Source: Nonomuraea polychroma (GTDB taxonomy: Bacteria; Actinomycetota; Actinomycetes; Streptosporangiales; Streptosporangiaceae). From it: DNA of 64,000 bases. The DNA is taken from assembly GCF_004011505.1 (NCBI RefSeq), contig NZ_SAUN01000001.1, forward strand, positions 6,165,501-6,229,500, written 5' to 3'. The position numbers and the translations under genes are program-made. The notes under the pieces are model-generated. The model was not told the DNA's origin and searched no databases. It saw nothing but the letters and a program-made list of their open reading frames with translations. Shown here one piece after another: positions 25,780 to 33,435 of this stretch. Positions within the stretch are counted from its first letter, which is position 1. Each line of letters begins with the position of its first letter.

Positions 25780-26549
25780 CCTGATCTGGGTGCCCGGCCT
25801 TTACCAGGAGGACCGGCGAACGCCTGGGCGATCTTCATCCAGGCCCGCGCCGGCTCGCCTTCGAGCTCCAGCGCCGTGTCGGACAGATGGACACGCTGGG
25901 TGACGACGAGGCAGAAGTCGAGCATCGGCCCGCGTACCACGGCGGCCGCCTCCGGCGGGCCGGCCGACCACATGCTGCCGTCAGGCATGGTCAGCTCCGC
26001 GCGCACCGGCTCGGTGGGCTCCGGCAGTCCGCGCACGGCGAAGCTGTAGGGCCGGGCCCTGAACCCGATCATGGCCACGTGCCGCAGCCGGCTCGTCGGC
26101 TCCTTGACGACTCCGAGCGCGTCGGCCACGTCCTGGCCGTGGGCCCAGGTCTCCATCAGCCGCGCGGTGACGAAGGAGGCGGCCGACATCGCCGGCCCGA
26201 ACCACGGCACCCGGTCGCGGGGGCCCAGCGCGGCGAACGCGTCGATGCTCCGGCCCCGTGCGGCGCGGAACCAGTCGCGCAGCTCGGCCGGCGACATCCC
26301 GCGCGCCTGCACGACGAGGTCGTCCACGGACGACAACCCTGCCGGCGAGGCGTGGAAACCCTCGGGGTCGGTGACCGCCCGGGCTGCGGCGTCGTCGAAC
26401 CAGGCCAGATGGCTCACCTGGTCCCGGACCGCCCAGCCCTCGGCAGGCGTGGCCAGCTCCCAGTCCTCGTCACGCAGGGGCTGGAGCAACGCCTCGAAGG
26501 AGGCGGTCTCGGCCCGGAGATCGCCGAGCAACTCGTCCATGAGATTCAC
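25776..26549 (-). CDS. TIGR03084-type DinB/mycothiol-isomerase fold protein
   Basis: 257 aa. N-terminal four-helix DinB-like bundle with metal ligands in GWAVRDQVSHLAWFD and METWAHGQDVADALGV; a C-terminal domain includes LDFCLVVTQRVHLSDTAL and IAQAFAGPPGKGR. This pattern is the actinobacterial TIGR03084 metal-binding family, related to mycothiol-dependent maleylpyruvate isomerase. Substrate unknown. Its 3' end overlaps the YccF remnant. It is divergent from the 42-aa Cys-rich ORF at 26596. Confidence 0.8.
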   Translation of the reverse strand: MNLMDELLGDLRAETASFEALLQPLRDEDWELATPAEGWAVRDQVSHLAWFDDAAARAVTDPEGFHASPAGLSSVDDLVVQARGMSPAELRDWFRAARGRSIDAFAALGPRDRVPWFGPAMSAASFVTARLMETWAHGQDVADALGVVKEPTSRLRHVAMIGFRARPYSFAVRGLPEPTEPVRAELTMPDGSMWSAGPPEAAAVVRGPMLDFCLVVTQRVHLSDTALELEGEPARAWMKIAQAFAGPPGKGRAPRSG

Positions 26550-26595
26550 GTGCTGTCAGCCTCCCGAACAAGGTTCTAGGAGAATAATTGCAGAC

Positions 26596-26724
26596 GTGAT
26601 CTGCCAGAGTTGCAAGGAGAAACGCCACGAGGACTGCCGCGGCGGCTCCTGGTGCGACTGCCAGCACCAGAGCGCCGAGGACAGGCCCAAGGACTGCGAG
26701 CTGGGCTGGCGCCGCCAGGGTTGA
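26596..26724 (+). CDS. 42-aa cysteine-rich protein
   Basis: GTG start with TAGGAGAA about 12 nt upstream. The peptide holds five spaced cysteines (ICQSCKEKRHEDC, SWCDCQH and DCELGW regions) in CxxC and CxC patterns, consistent with zinc or cluster binding. Similar tiny proteins recur in actinomycete genomes as I recall. Function unknown. It stands alone between the DinB-like gene and the sulfur operon leader. Confidence 0.65.
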   Translation: MICQSCKEKRHEDCRGGSWCDCQHQSAEDRPKDCELGWRRQG

Positions 26725-26874
26725 AAGATCGGACCCTGCTCCTTGCCGAGCCCGCTCGGGAGGACTTAGATAGGTGTCCTCGCTTCGCTGCGGGTCCATC
26801 TGAGTCCATACTCTGGACCCCGTCTTGGACATCTTGGACGGCCAAGGTATCTTCGAAGCATGCCAGCGGACCCC

Positions 26875-26943
26875 ATGCTCGTCGGTCGACGCCACGTCGA
26901 CCTTCAGCGTGTCCGCAGTGCCATCTGTTGCGACGCCCGCTAA
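26875..26943 (+). CDS. Cysteine-responsive leader peptide of the sulfur operon
   Basis: A 22-codon ORF, ATG to TAA, containing RRHVDLQRVRSAICC followed by three residues. The RRHVDL-x-RV-x-SA-x-C pattern with a terminal Cys cluster is the signature of actinobacterial leader peptides in front of sulfur-assimilation genes. In mycobacteria such ORFs mediate cysteine-dependent attenuation. It ends 106 nt before the sulfite reductase start. No strong ribosome-binding site is visible, so it may use a leaderless or weak start. Confidence 0.8.
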   Translation: MLVGRRHVDLQRVRSAICCDAR

Positions 26944-27019
26944 CTCGATTGTTTCTGCCGCTGAGCGCGTCGCAATCCTCCCTCGCATCCTGCCCTCGAC
27001 GATGAGGCTTGAGGAATCC

Positions 27020-27049
27020 TGCGCGCGCCCATGATCCTAAGGACGCGCA
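27020..27049 (+). promoter_or_regulatory. Short stem flanking the sulfite reductase ribosome-binding site
   Basis: TGCGCG (27020-27025) can pair with CGCGCA (27044-27049) directly before the ATG at 27050, leaving AAGGA (27039-27043) in the loop next to the stem. This could couple translation of the reductase to ribosome position on the leader ORF. Only 6 bp, so tentative. Confidence 0.35.
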
Positions 27050-28738
27050 ATGAGCACCCCTGCCAGCCGCACCCCTGCCAGCCGGCACCACAAGCGCCCG
27101 CGCGGCGAAGGCCAGTGGGCTCTCGGTTACCGTGAGCCGCTCAACAAGAACGAAGAGAACAAGAAGAACGACGACGGCCTCAACGTCCGCCAGCGCATCA
27201 TCGACATCTACTCCAAGCGTGGCTTCGACTCGATCGACCCCGCCGACCTGCGTGGCCGCATGCGCTGGTACGGCCTCTACACGCAGCGCAAGCCCGGCAT
27301 CGACGGCGGCAAGACCGCCATCCTCGAGCCGGAGGAGCTGGACGACCGCTACTTCATGCTGCGTGTACGCATCGACGGCGGCCAGCTCTCCCTGGCCCAG
27401 CTGCGCACGATCGCGGACATCTCCAACGACTACGGCCGCGGCACCGCCGACCTGACCGACCGCCAGAACGTCCAGCTGCACTGGATCGAGATCGAGTCGG
27501 TGCCGGACATCTGGGAGCGCCTGGAGGCCGTGGGCCTGTCGACGACCGAGGCATGCGGCGACACGCCGCGCGTGATCCTGGGGTGTCCGCTGGCCGGCAT
27601 CGACGCCGACGAGGTGCTCGACGCGACCGAGCAGATCGGCGAGATCTACGACCGGGTCGTCGGCAACCCCGCGTACTCGAACCTGCCCCGCAAGTTCAAG
27701 TCGGCGCTGAGCGGCTGCCCGGCGCACTGCACGGTGCACGAGATCAACGACGTGGCGTTCGTCGGCGTGGTCAACGAGCAGGGCGAGGCCGGCTACGACC
27801 TGTGGGTGGGCGGCGGCCTGTCCACGAACCCGATGCTGGGCAAGCGGATCGGCGTCTTCGTCCGGCCCGACCAGGCGGCCGAGGTCTACGAGGGCGTGGT
27901 CGGGATCTTCCGCGACTACGGCTACCGGCGGCTGCGGCACCGGGCGCGGATCAAGTTCCTGGTCAACGACTGGGGCGTGGAGAAGTTCCGCGAGATCCTC
28001 GAGACCGAATACCTCAAGGCTCCGCTGCCCGACGGGCCCGCCCCCGAGCAGCCGCGCGGCAGCCGACGCGACCACGTGGGCGTCTTCCCGCAGAAGGACG
28101 GCAACTTCTACGTCGGCTTCGCGCCCAAGGTGGGCAGGCTCGACGGCGACAAGCTCCACACGATCGCCGACATCGCCGAGCGGCACGGCTCCGAGCGGGT
28201 GCGTACGACGGTCGAGCAGAAGATGGTCATCCTCGACGTCGCGCCCGACCAGGTGGACTCCATCGTGGCCGAGCTGGAGGCCAACGACCTGCAGGTCAGG
28301 CCGTCCACCTTCCGGCGCCAGACGATGGCGTGCACCGGCATCGAATACTGCAAGCTGGCCATCGTCGAGACCAAGGCCACGGCCGGCCACCTGATCGACG
28401 AGCTGGAGCGCCGGCTCCCCGACTTCGACCAGCCGCTGACCATCAACGTCAACGGCTGCCCCAACTCCTGCGCCCGGATCCAGGTCGCCGACATCGGCCT
28501 CAAGGGCCAGCTGGTGGTGGACGAGAACGGCGACCAGGTGGAGGGCTTCCAGATCCACCTGGGCGGCTCGCTCGGCGTCAACGCCGGCTTCGGCCGGAAG
28601 GTGCGCGGGCTGAAGACCACCGCCAAGGCGCTTCCCGACTACGTGGAGCGTGTGGTGAAGAACTACGACGCGCAGCGCAAGGAAGGCGAGTCGTTCGCCG
28701 ACTGGGTGCAGCGCGCGGACGAGGCGGACCTGAAATGA
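27050..28738 (+). CDS. Assimilatory sulfite reductase (ferredoxin type)
   Basis: 562 aa sirohaem/[4Fe-4S] enzyme reducing sulfite to sulfide (nitrite is the alternative substrate in this family). Two ferrite-like repeats: the first has RYFMLRVRIDGGQLSLAQLR and ALSGCPAHC. The second carries the cluster ligands C428 and C434 (MACTGIEYC) and C470 and C474 (NGCPNSC). The downstream cysH and the cysteine leader upstream decide for sulfite rather than nitrite. AAGGA precedes ATG 27050. Overlaps the zinc-ribbon ORF by 4 bp. Confidence 0.92.
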   Translation: MSTPASRTPASRHHKRPRGEGQWALGYREPLNKNEENKKNDDGLNVRQRIIDIYSKRGFDSIDPADLRGRMRWYGLYTQRKPGIDGGKTAILEPEELDDRYFMLRVRIDGGQLSLAQLRTIADISNDYGRGTADLTDRQNVQLHWIEIESVPDIWERLEAVGLSTTEACGDTPRVILGCPLAGIDADEVLDATEQIGEIYDRVVGNPAYSNLPRKFKSALSGCPAHCTVHEINDVAFVGVVNEQGEAGYDLWVGGGLSTNPMLGKRIGVFVRPDQAAEVYEGVVGIFRDYGYRRLRHRARIKFLVNDWGVEKFREILETEYLKAPLPDGPAPEQPRGSRRDHVGVFPQKDGNFYVGFAPKVGRLDGDKLHTIADIAERHGSERVRTTVEQKMVILDVAPDQVDSIVAELEANDLQVRPSTFRRQTMACTGIEYCKLAIVETKATAGHLIDELERRLPDFDQPLTINVNGCPNSCARIQVADIGLKGQLVVDENGDQVEGFQIHLGGSLGVNAGFGRKVRGLKTTAKALPDYVERVVKNYDAQRKEGESFADWVQRADEADLK

Positions 28739-28878
28739 GCACCCGAGCGGTTCCGTTCCACTGCCCCTACTGCGGCGACGAGGACCTCGAACCCTACGAG
28801 GGTGACGGCGGCTGGTACTGCCGTGCCTGCGCCCGCGCCTTCAAGCTGAAGTTTCTCGGGATCGGAGTGAAGATATGA
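28735..28878 (+). CDS. 47-aa zinc-ribbon protein of the sulfur operon
   Basis: Two CxxC knuckles (CPYCGDEDLEPYEGDGGWYC and CRAC, the third and fourth cysteines falling in WYCRAC) fold as a rubredoxin-like zinc ribbon. The ATG overlaps the sulfite reductase stop (ATGA) and the stop overlaps the cysH ATG in the same way, so the three genes are tightly coupled. It is conserved in this position in actinomycete sulfur operons as I recall; it may assist cluster delivery or electron transfer. Role inferred. Confidence 0.8.
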   Translation: MSTRAVPFHCPYCGDEDLEPYEGDGGWYCRACARAFKLKFLGIGVKI

Positions 28879-29603
28879 CGCTGGTGGACATCGAAGTGGG
28901 TTTGAGAGAGCAACGCGGCACACTCGACCTGCAGGACATCGTCGAGTCCGCCGCGACGTTCCTGGAGGGCGCCCCCGCGCGCGAGATCATCCGCTGGGCG
29001 GCGGCGACGTTCGGTGACCGGCTCTGCCTGACGTCCTCGATGAGCGATGCCCTCCTCATCGACCTGGTGAGCAGGGTCAAGCCCGGCGTGGACGTGTTGT
29101 TCATCGACACCGGCTACCACTTCGCCGAGACGATCGGCACGCGGGACGCGGTGCGGCAGGTCTATGACGTCAACGTGATCGATGTGAAGCCGTCGCGGAC
29201 GGTCGCGGAGCAGGATCGCGATCTCGGCCCGCGGCTGTTCGGCCGTAACCCGGACCTGTGCTGCTACCTGCGAAAGGTGGAGCCGCTGAACCGGGCGCTT
29301 GAGCCGTACCTGGCGTGGGTCTCCGGCATCCGCCGCGACGAGTCGCCCAGCCGGACCGGCACCAGGGTCGTCGAGTGGGACGCCAAGCGGCAGATGGTCA
29401 AGGTCAACCCGATCGCCGCCTGGACGCAGGAAGACGTCGACAACTACATCGCCGACAACGGGGTGCTGATCAACCCGTTGCACTACGACAACTACCCCTC
29501 GATCGGCTGCGCGCCGTGCACGCGGCAGGTCGCTGAGGGAGAGGATCCGCGCAGCGGGCGCTGGGCGGGCCTGGGGAAGGTCGAATGCGGCATTCACCTT
29601 TGA
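28875..29603 (+). CDS. cysH: Adenylyl-sulfate (APS) reductase, iron-sulfur type
   Basis: 242 aa. N-terminal PP-loop-like region GDRLCLTSSMSDALLIDLV, then DTGYHFAET. The cluster ligands are the C129-C130 pair (PDLCCYLRKVEPL) and C212-x2-C215 (GCAPCTR), which mark the [4Fe-4S] APS-using group typical of actinobacteria rather than PAPS reductases without a cluster. The catalytic C238 lies in the terminal ECGIHL motif. Second enzyme in the operon, producing sulfite for the upstream reductase. Confidence 0.93.
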   Translation: MTLVDIEVGLREQRGTLDLQDIVESAATFLEGAPAREIIRWAAATFGDRLCLTSSMSDALLIDLVSRVKPGVDVLFIDTGYHFAETIGTRDAVRQVYDVNVIDVKPSRTVAEQDRDLGPRLFGRNPDLCCYLRKVEPLNRALEPYLAWVSGIRRDESPSRTGTRVVEWDAKRQMVKVNPIAAWTQEDVDNYIADNGVLINPLHYDNYPSIGCAPCTRQVAEGEDPRSGRWAGLGKVECGIHL

Positions 29604-30361
29604 TCCCCAGGAGGGGACTCGTCCCGTTGGCAGGCGGGACGGCCCCCGGTGGCGTGCCACTGGTGGCGGTGGCGCACGGATCGCGAGATCCGCGTGCCGC
29701 CGCCACCGTGGCCGCGCTGCTCGAGCAGGTGCCGCTGGACGTCCGCGTCGCGTACCTGGATCACTGTGCTCCCACGCTCTCTCAGGCGCTGAGCGGCCTG
29801 GAGGAGGCCGTGGTGCTGCCGCTGCTGCTCACCGAGGCATACCACAGCCGGGTGGACCTGCCGGCGGCGCTGAACGAGGCACGCGCGCGCCGGCCCCGCC
29901 TGCGCGTGCAGTACGGCACGACGCTCGGCCCGCACCCGCTGATGCGGGCCGCGCTGGAGCGGCGCCTTGCCGAGGCGGGCGTGCGGCCCGGGGACCCGGA
30001 CACGGCGGTGGTCCTGGTGTCGGCGGGCTCCAGCGACGCCAGGGCGAACGCGGTGATCTCGGAGATGGCGCGGGAGTGGCGGCGCACCGGCTGGTGGACG
30101 GTCAAGGCCGCCTACGCCTCGGCCGCAGAGCCCTCCCCCGCGCAGGCGGTGGCCGAGCTGGTACGCGCGGGCGCGCCCAGGGTGGCCGTGGCGCCGTATT
30201 TGCTGGCTCCCGGCTACTTCGCCGACAAGGTGCGGCGCAGCGCGCTGGAGGCGGGCGCGGCCGTCGTGGCCGACGTGCTCGGTCCCGCGCCGGAGCTGGC
30301 CGACGTGCTGCTGGAACGTTACGAGCAGGCGCAGCGGCAGCCGGTGTCCCTCGCGATCTGA
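29585..30361 (+). CDS. Sirohydrochlorin chelatase (CbiX/SirB-like)
   Basis: 258 aa in two homologous halves. The active-site histidines are in VAVAHGSRDP (first half) and LTEAYHSRVDLP, the arrangement of class II chelatases that insert iron (or cobalt) into sirohydrochlorin. It overlaps the end of cysH by 19 bp and so belongs to the operon. It would supply sirohaem for the sulfite reductase two genes upstream. The second half (LVSAGSSDARANAV, APYLLAPGYFADKVR) is less conserved. Confidence 0.88.
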   Translation: MRHSPLIPRRGLVPLAGGTAPGGVPLVAVAHGSRDPRAAATVAALLEQVPLDVRVAYLDHCAPTLSQALSGLEEAVVLPLLLTEAYHSRVDLPAALNEARARRPRLRVQYGTTLGPHPLMRAALERRLAEAGVRPGDPDTAVVLVSAGSSDARANAVISEMAREWRRTGWWTVKAAYASAAEPSPAQAVAELVRAGAPRVAVAPYLLAPGYFADKVRRSALEAGAAVVADVLGPAPELADVLLERYEQAQRQPVSLAI

Positions 30362-30400
30362 GCGGTTCGCGGCGCCGATCCGCCTCGTCGGGCGGGGCGC

Positions 30401-30500
30401 GTCAGTAGCCGCGCCCGTAGCCCCATGCCGTCGGTAGCCGCGCCCGTAGCCCCACGCCGTCGGTAGCCGCGCCAGGAGTCCCGTGGCGTTCAGTAGCCGC
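30401..30500. repeat. 29-bp tandem repeat overlapping the end of the DUF1707 gene
   Basis: Units starting at 30401, 30430 and 30459 are 29 bp long, and a related fourth begins at 30488 within the coding end of the DUF1707 gene. On the minus strand the unit contains GGCTACGGGCGCGGCTAC, which encodes GYGRGY in the gene. The third copy is degenerate. The period is not a multiple of 3, so copy number changes would shift the gene's C-terminal frame. Confidence 0.8.
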
Positions 30501-31227
30501 GCCCGTAGCCCTTGTGCTGGTCGCGCAGCTGCCTGCGCAGCTCGCGGCCCTCGGTCCGCAGCTGCCTGCCGAGCTCCCGCCAGTCCTCGCCGTGCAGCTG
30601 CCGCCAGTGCTCGCGCCAGGCCGCGAAGCTTCGCTTCAGCGGCTGTGCCCGCGAGTCGCCGAGCACCTTGACGTCGCCCATGACGGCGTACGCGTGCACC
30701 CGGACCACGGGCACGTTCATGCCGGGCGCGGCCTCCAGCACGTCCACCTTCTTGTCGCCCATGATGGCCATACCGTCGAGATCCACGTTGACCCCGTCGG
30801 GCACGATGATCTTCACGTCCCCCATCACGGAGACGGCCGTGATGTCGACCACGTCCGTGCGCACCTCGGCCTCGCGCAGGTCGAGCACCACGTCCCCCAT
30901 CACGGCGACCGCGCCGAGCTCCTGGTCGATCCGCCACTTCCCGCGCCGCTTGGAGTCGCCCATGACGCCGACGAACCAGCGCCGCTTCCTGCCCTCACGG
31001 GCGGGCCGAGCTCCGGCGGGCACGGCGCCGGCGGGCACGGCGCCGGCGGCAGGCAGGTCCTGGGTGAGCATCGCCAGCTCGGCGTGGGTGGTGGCGGTGT
31101 AGGCCGCCTCCGTGCGGTCGGTCAGCTCGGCCAGCGTGAGCCTGCCTTCCACCGAGGCGACACGGAGCTGCTCGACGACGGCCTCGCGCTCGGCATCCGA
31201 CGCGCGGACCTCACCGGGATCAGTCAT
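30490..31227 (-). CDS. DUF1707 protein with LiaF-like C-terminal domain
   Basis: 245 aa. N-terminal DUF1707 (VRASDAEREAVVEQLRVASV, TLAELTDRTEAAY), a flexible Ala/Pro-rich linker with repeated AVPAGAVPAG, then repeated V-M-G-D turns (GVMGDSKR, AVMGDVVLDLRE, SVMGDVKIIVP, AIMGDKKVDV, YAVMGDVKVLG) forming a beta-solenoid-like domain as in LiaF/DUF2154 cell-wall-stress proteins. A basic Arg/Gln helix and a GYGRGY tail end the protein. No membrane segment. Probably envelope-stress related. Confidence 0.82.
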   Translation of the reverse strand: MTDPGEVRASDAEREAVVEQLRVASVEGRLTLAELTDRTEAAYTATTHAELAMLTQDLPAAGAVPAGAVPAGARPAREGRKRRWFVGVMGDSKRRGKWRIDQELGAVAVMGDVVLDLREAEVRTDVVDITAVSVMGDVKIIVPDGVNVDLDGMAIMGDKKVDVLEAAPGMNVPVVRVHAYAVMGDVKVLGDSRAQPLKRSFAAWREHWRQLHGEDWRELGRQLRTEGRELRRQLRDQHKGYGRGY

Positions 31228-31261
31228 ACTCGCAACATATCGCGTCTTGGCCGAAATGCAG

Positions 31262-31279
31262 CTCCTCCTTCTGGAGGAG
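31262..31279. promoter_or_regulatory. Inverted repeat CTCCTCC-TTCT-GGAGGAG
   Basis: Perfect 7-bp arms and a 4-nt loop, 35 bp upstream of the DUF1707 start, in its likely 5' leader or promoter. Possible operator or leader hairpin. Confidence 0.35.
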
Positions 31280-31293
31280 AAGTGTCAGACCAA

Positions 31294-31383
31294 CCGATGA
31301 GAAACCTGCAAAACGGACTGCCGCTACGACCTCGACCCGGCACGACGGTGGGGCGGCAGTCTGATGAGCAGGTTTCTCATCGG
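31294..31383. other. Two-tier long hairpin in a divergent intergenic region
   Basis: CCGATGAGAAACCTGC (31294-31309) and GCAGGTTTCTCATCGG (31368-31383) are perfect 16-bp complements. Inside, GACTGCCGC (31316-31324) and GCGGCAGTC (31353-31361) pair perfectly. It lies between the divergent DUF1707 and ankyrin genes, so a terminator role is unlikely for either. It could be an operator pair, a small palindromic mobile relic, or an untranslated RNA. Confidence 0.65.
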
Positions 31384-31495
31384 CATGCCAATTCGTCATG
31401 AGTGTTGAACCCAGTCGGCTCTGGGGCGCGTACCAATCGATGACATGGCCCTAGCTTGGTCCGGGGCGCGGCCGGACCAGGTTAGGGTCCGTGTC

Positions 31496-32833
31496 ATGCA
31501 TGAGGAACAGCTCTACCGCGCGGCGTTGAACGGCGATACCGAGACCGTGGGCAAGCTGCTGGCCGGCGGCGCCGATCCCAACAAGCCCAGCGAGGGCGAG
31601 GAGGAGGGGCTGCCGCTGTGCGCGGCCGCCGCCTGGGACCGGCACGAGGTGGCGAGCACGCTGCTGACGGCCGGCGCCGACGTCAACGGCCGGGAGACCG
31701 GCGGCTGGACGGCCCTGCACTGGGCCGCCTCGAACGGCCACGCCGCCACCGCCAGGGTGCTGATCGACGCAGGGGCCGACGTGGACGCGGCCAACGACGA
31801 CGGCGACACCCCGCTCACGCTGGCCGCCAGGCGCGGCGCGCTGGGTGTGGTGCAGGAGCTCCTGGAGGCGGGCGCCGACCCTGAGAAGTTCGACGGCGAC
31901 GGCGACACGCCGCTCGACATCGCCGTCGACTGGGTGGGCGTGCATCTGGAGAGCGCGCTGCTGGACCAGATCGAGCAGGAGGGCTGGGAGTACGTCGTGG
32001 CCCGCCAGTACGCCAAGGACGGCACCGAGCTGGTGACGGTGGCCGGTCGCGCGCCCGACGGCGAACAGACCGAGCAGGTCCAGGCGCAGCGGGGCCACGC
32101 CGCCATCGCCACGCTGCTGGAGGACGCCACCGGGGTCTACCCGCCCGTGGAGCGGCTCGTGGCGCGGGCGCTGGCCCATCGCGACATCGACGAGGACGCC
32201 GAGACCTGGTGGATCGTGGCCGACACGCTGGCCAAGCGGGCCGACGAGGAGACGTACGAGGCGCTGGCCAAGCTGTGCGTGAGCGAGGACGCCAGGGAGC
32301 GGGAGTTCGGCGTGGACGCGATCGCCCAGTTCGGCTTCGCCGAGGGCGAGAAGCCGTTCCTGGAGCGCACGCTGCCGCTGCTGCAGAAGATGGTCACCAC
32401 GGAGGGCAACCCGCAGGTGCTGCGCTCGGTGCTGGCCGCGCTCGGCCACCAGGGCGACCCCCGGGCGCTGCCCGCGGTCCTCGACATCATCGGCCGCCCG
32501 GGGCACAAGCGCACGATGACGGACGCGATCGCGCTGGCCGACGTGCTGCCACCGGACCACGAGGAGGGCCTGGCCCTGCTGATCGAGATGTCCGAGAGCG
32601 ACGAGGCCGAGGTGCGCGACTGGGCCACCGCCGGGCTCGCCGGGCTGGAGGCCGACACGCCGCGCATCCGCGAGGCCCTGGCCGCCCGGCTCGCCGACCC
32701 TGACCTGCGCACGGTGGCCGAGGCCACGCGCGGTCTCGCCGTCCGCGGGGACGACCGGGCCGCTCAGGGTGCCCAGCGGGTGCTGGCCGAAAGCGACGAC
32801 GAGTACGCGAGGAACCTCGTCACGCAGCAGTAG
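31496..32833 (+). CDS. Ankyrin-repeat plus HEAT-like-repeat protein
   Basis: 445 aa. Residues ~1-150 hold four ankyrin repeats (TETVGKLLAGGADPN, EVASTLLTAGADVNGRETGG, WTALHWAASNGHAATARVL, LTLAARRGALGVVQELLEAG). Residues ~210-445 are helical HEAT/armadillo-like units (FGVDAIAQFGF, LRSVLAALGHQGDPRALPAV, VRDWATAGLAGLEADTPRI). There is no signal or membrane segment. Such combinations are scaffold proteins; binding partner unknown. ATG 31496 starts directly at the first ankyrin helix, though the frame is open further upstream. Confidence 0.85.
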   Translation: MHEEQLYRAALNGDTETVGKLLAGGADPNKPSEGEEEGLPLCAAAAWDRHEVASTLLTAGADVNGRETGGWTALHWAASNGHAATARVLIDAGADVDAANDDGDTPLTLAARRGALGVVQELLEAGADPEKFDGDGDTPLDIAVDWVGVHLESALLDQIEQEGWEYVVARQYAKDGTELVTVAGRAPDGEQTEQVQAQRGHAAIATLLEDATGVYPPVERLVARALAHRDIDEDAETWWIVADTLAKRADEETYEALAKLCVSEDAREREFGVDAIAQFGFAEGEKPFLERTLPLLQKMVTTEGNPQVLRSVLAALGHQGDPRALPAVLDIIGRPGHKRTMTDAIALADVLPPDHEEGLALLIEMSESDEAEVRDWATAGLAGLEADTPRIREALAARLADPDLRTVAEATRGLAVRGDDRAAQGAQRVLAESDDEYARNLVTQQ

Positions 32834-32859
32834 CGCGGGCCGGAGGGGCCAGGCCGACC

Positions 32860-33435
32860 TCAGTCGCCGTTGAGCACGCGGGTCACCCATTCCAGGGTGC
32901 CCGTGCGCAGGGCCTCCTCCGCCAAGCGCTTGCCGCTCGGGGTCGTGAGGGCGGCCAGCGAGCTGTCGATCCACCCCTGGACGTTCTGGTGCCCCTGCTC
33001 GCGGTATTCGACGGCCTGGATGAGGCACTCCAGCTTGTCGGCGTCCCGCGCGCAGACGGCCTCGACGCTCGACCTGTCCTCGTACTCGGCCACCGCGTCG
33101 CGCACCATGTCCGCCACCGGCGCGGTCACGTCCCGCACCTGGTCGGCGGTGACCTCCTCGTTGGGCGCGGCCTTGAGGTAACGCTTGCCGATGTAGGGGA
33201 TGTCGGTGATGCGCGTTTCCTGCGTGTCGTGGAACAGCGCCATGAAGGCGGCCCGTTCCGGGTCGCCGCCCTCCAGCTTGGCCAGCGCGGCGGCGATGAT
33301 CGCGGCGCGGAAGGAGTGCTCCGCGACGCTCTCCGGGTCGCGTACGCCGGCGACCAGCCAACCGGTCCGCTTGTAACGTTTGAGCAGCCCGAACTCGTAC
33401 AGCAGCCCGGCCAGCCCCGTCTCATCGCCTGTCAC
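32860..33435 (-). CDS. HD-domain phosphohydrolase (YfbR/HDDC2-like)
   Basis: 191 aa. Metal ligands are H in VAEHSFRAAI, the HD pair in ALFHDTQETR and the distal D in RDADKLECLIQA, the order H...HD...D of the HD superfamily. The overall layout matches small 5'-deoxynucleotidase-like HD proteins (YfbR, HDDC2). It probably dephosphorylates deoxynucleoside monophosphates. Convergent with the ankyrin gene. Confidence 0.85.
   Translation of the reverse strand: MTGDETGLAGLLYEFGLLKRYKRTGWLVAGVRDPESVAEHSFRAAIIAAALAKLEGGDPERAAFMALFHDTQETRITDIPYIGKRYLKAAPNEEVTADQVRDVTAPVADMVRDAVAEYEDRSSVEAVCARDADKLECLIQAVEYREQGHQNVQGWIDSSLAALTTPSGKRLAEEALRTGTLEWVTRVLNGD

Noticed and set aside
26576..28558. A 660-codon minus-strand frame opposite the sulfite reductase
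   Set aside because: Antisense shadow; the plus strand encodes an intact enzyme with all cluster ligands.
27050..28738. Nitrite reductase
   Set aside because: The leader peptide, cysH and chelatase context all point to sulfite as substrate.
31451..33361. A 636-codon minus-strand frame opposite the ankyrin gene
   Set aside because: No recognisable domain and low-complexity Arg/Gly/His; shadow of the plus-strand gene.
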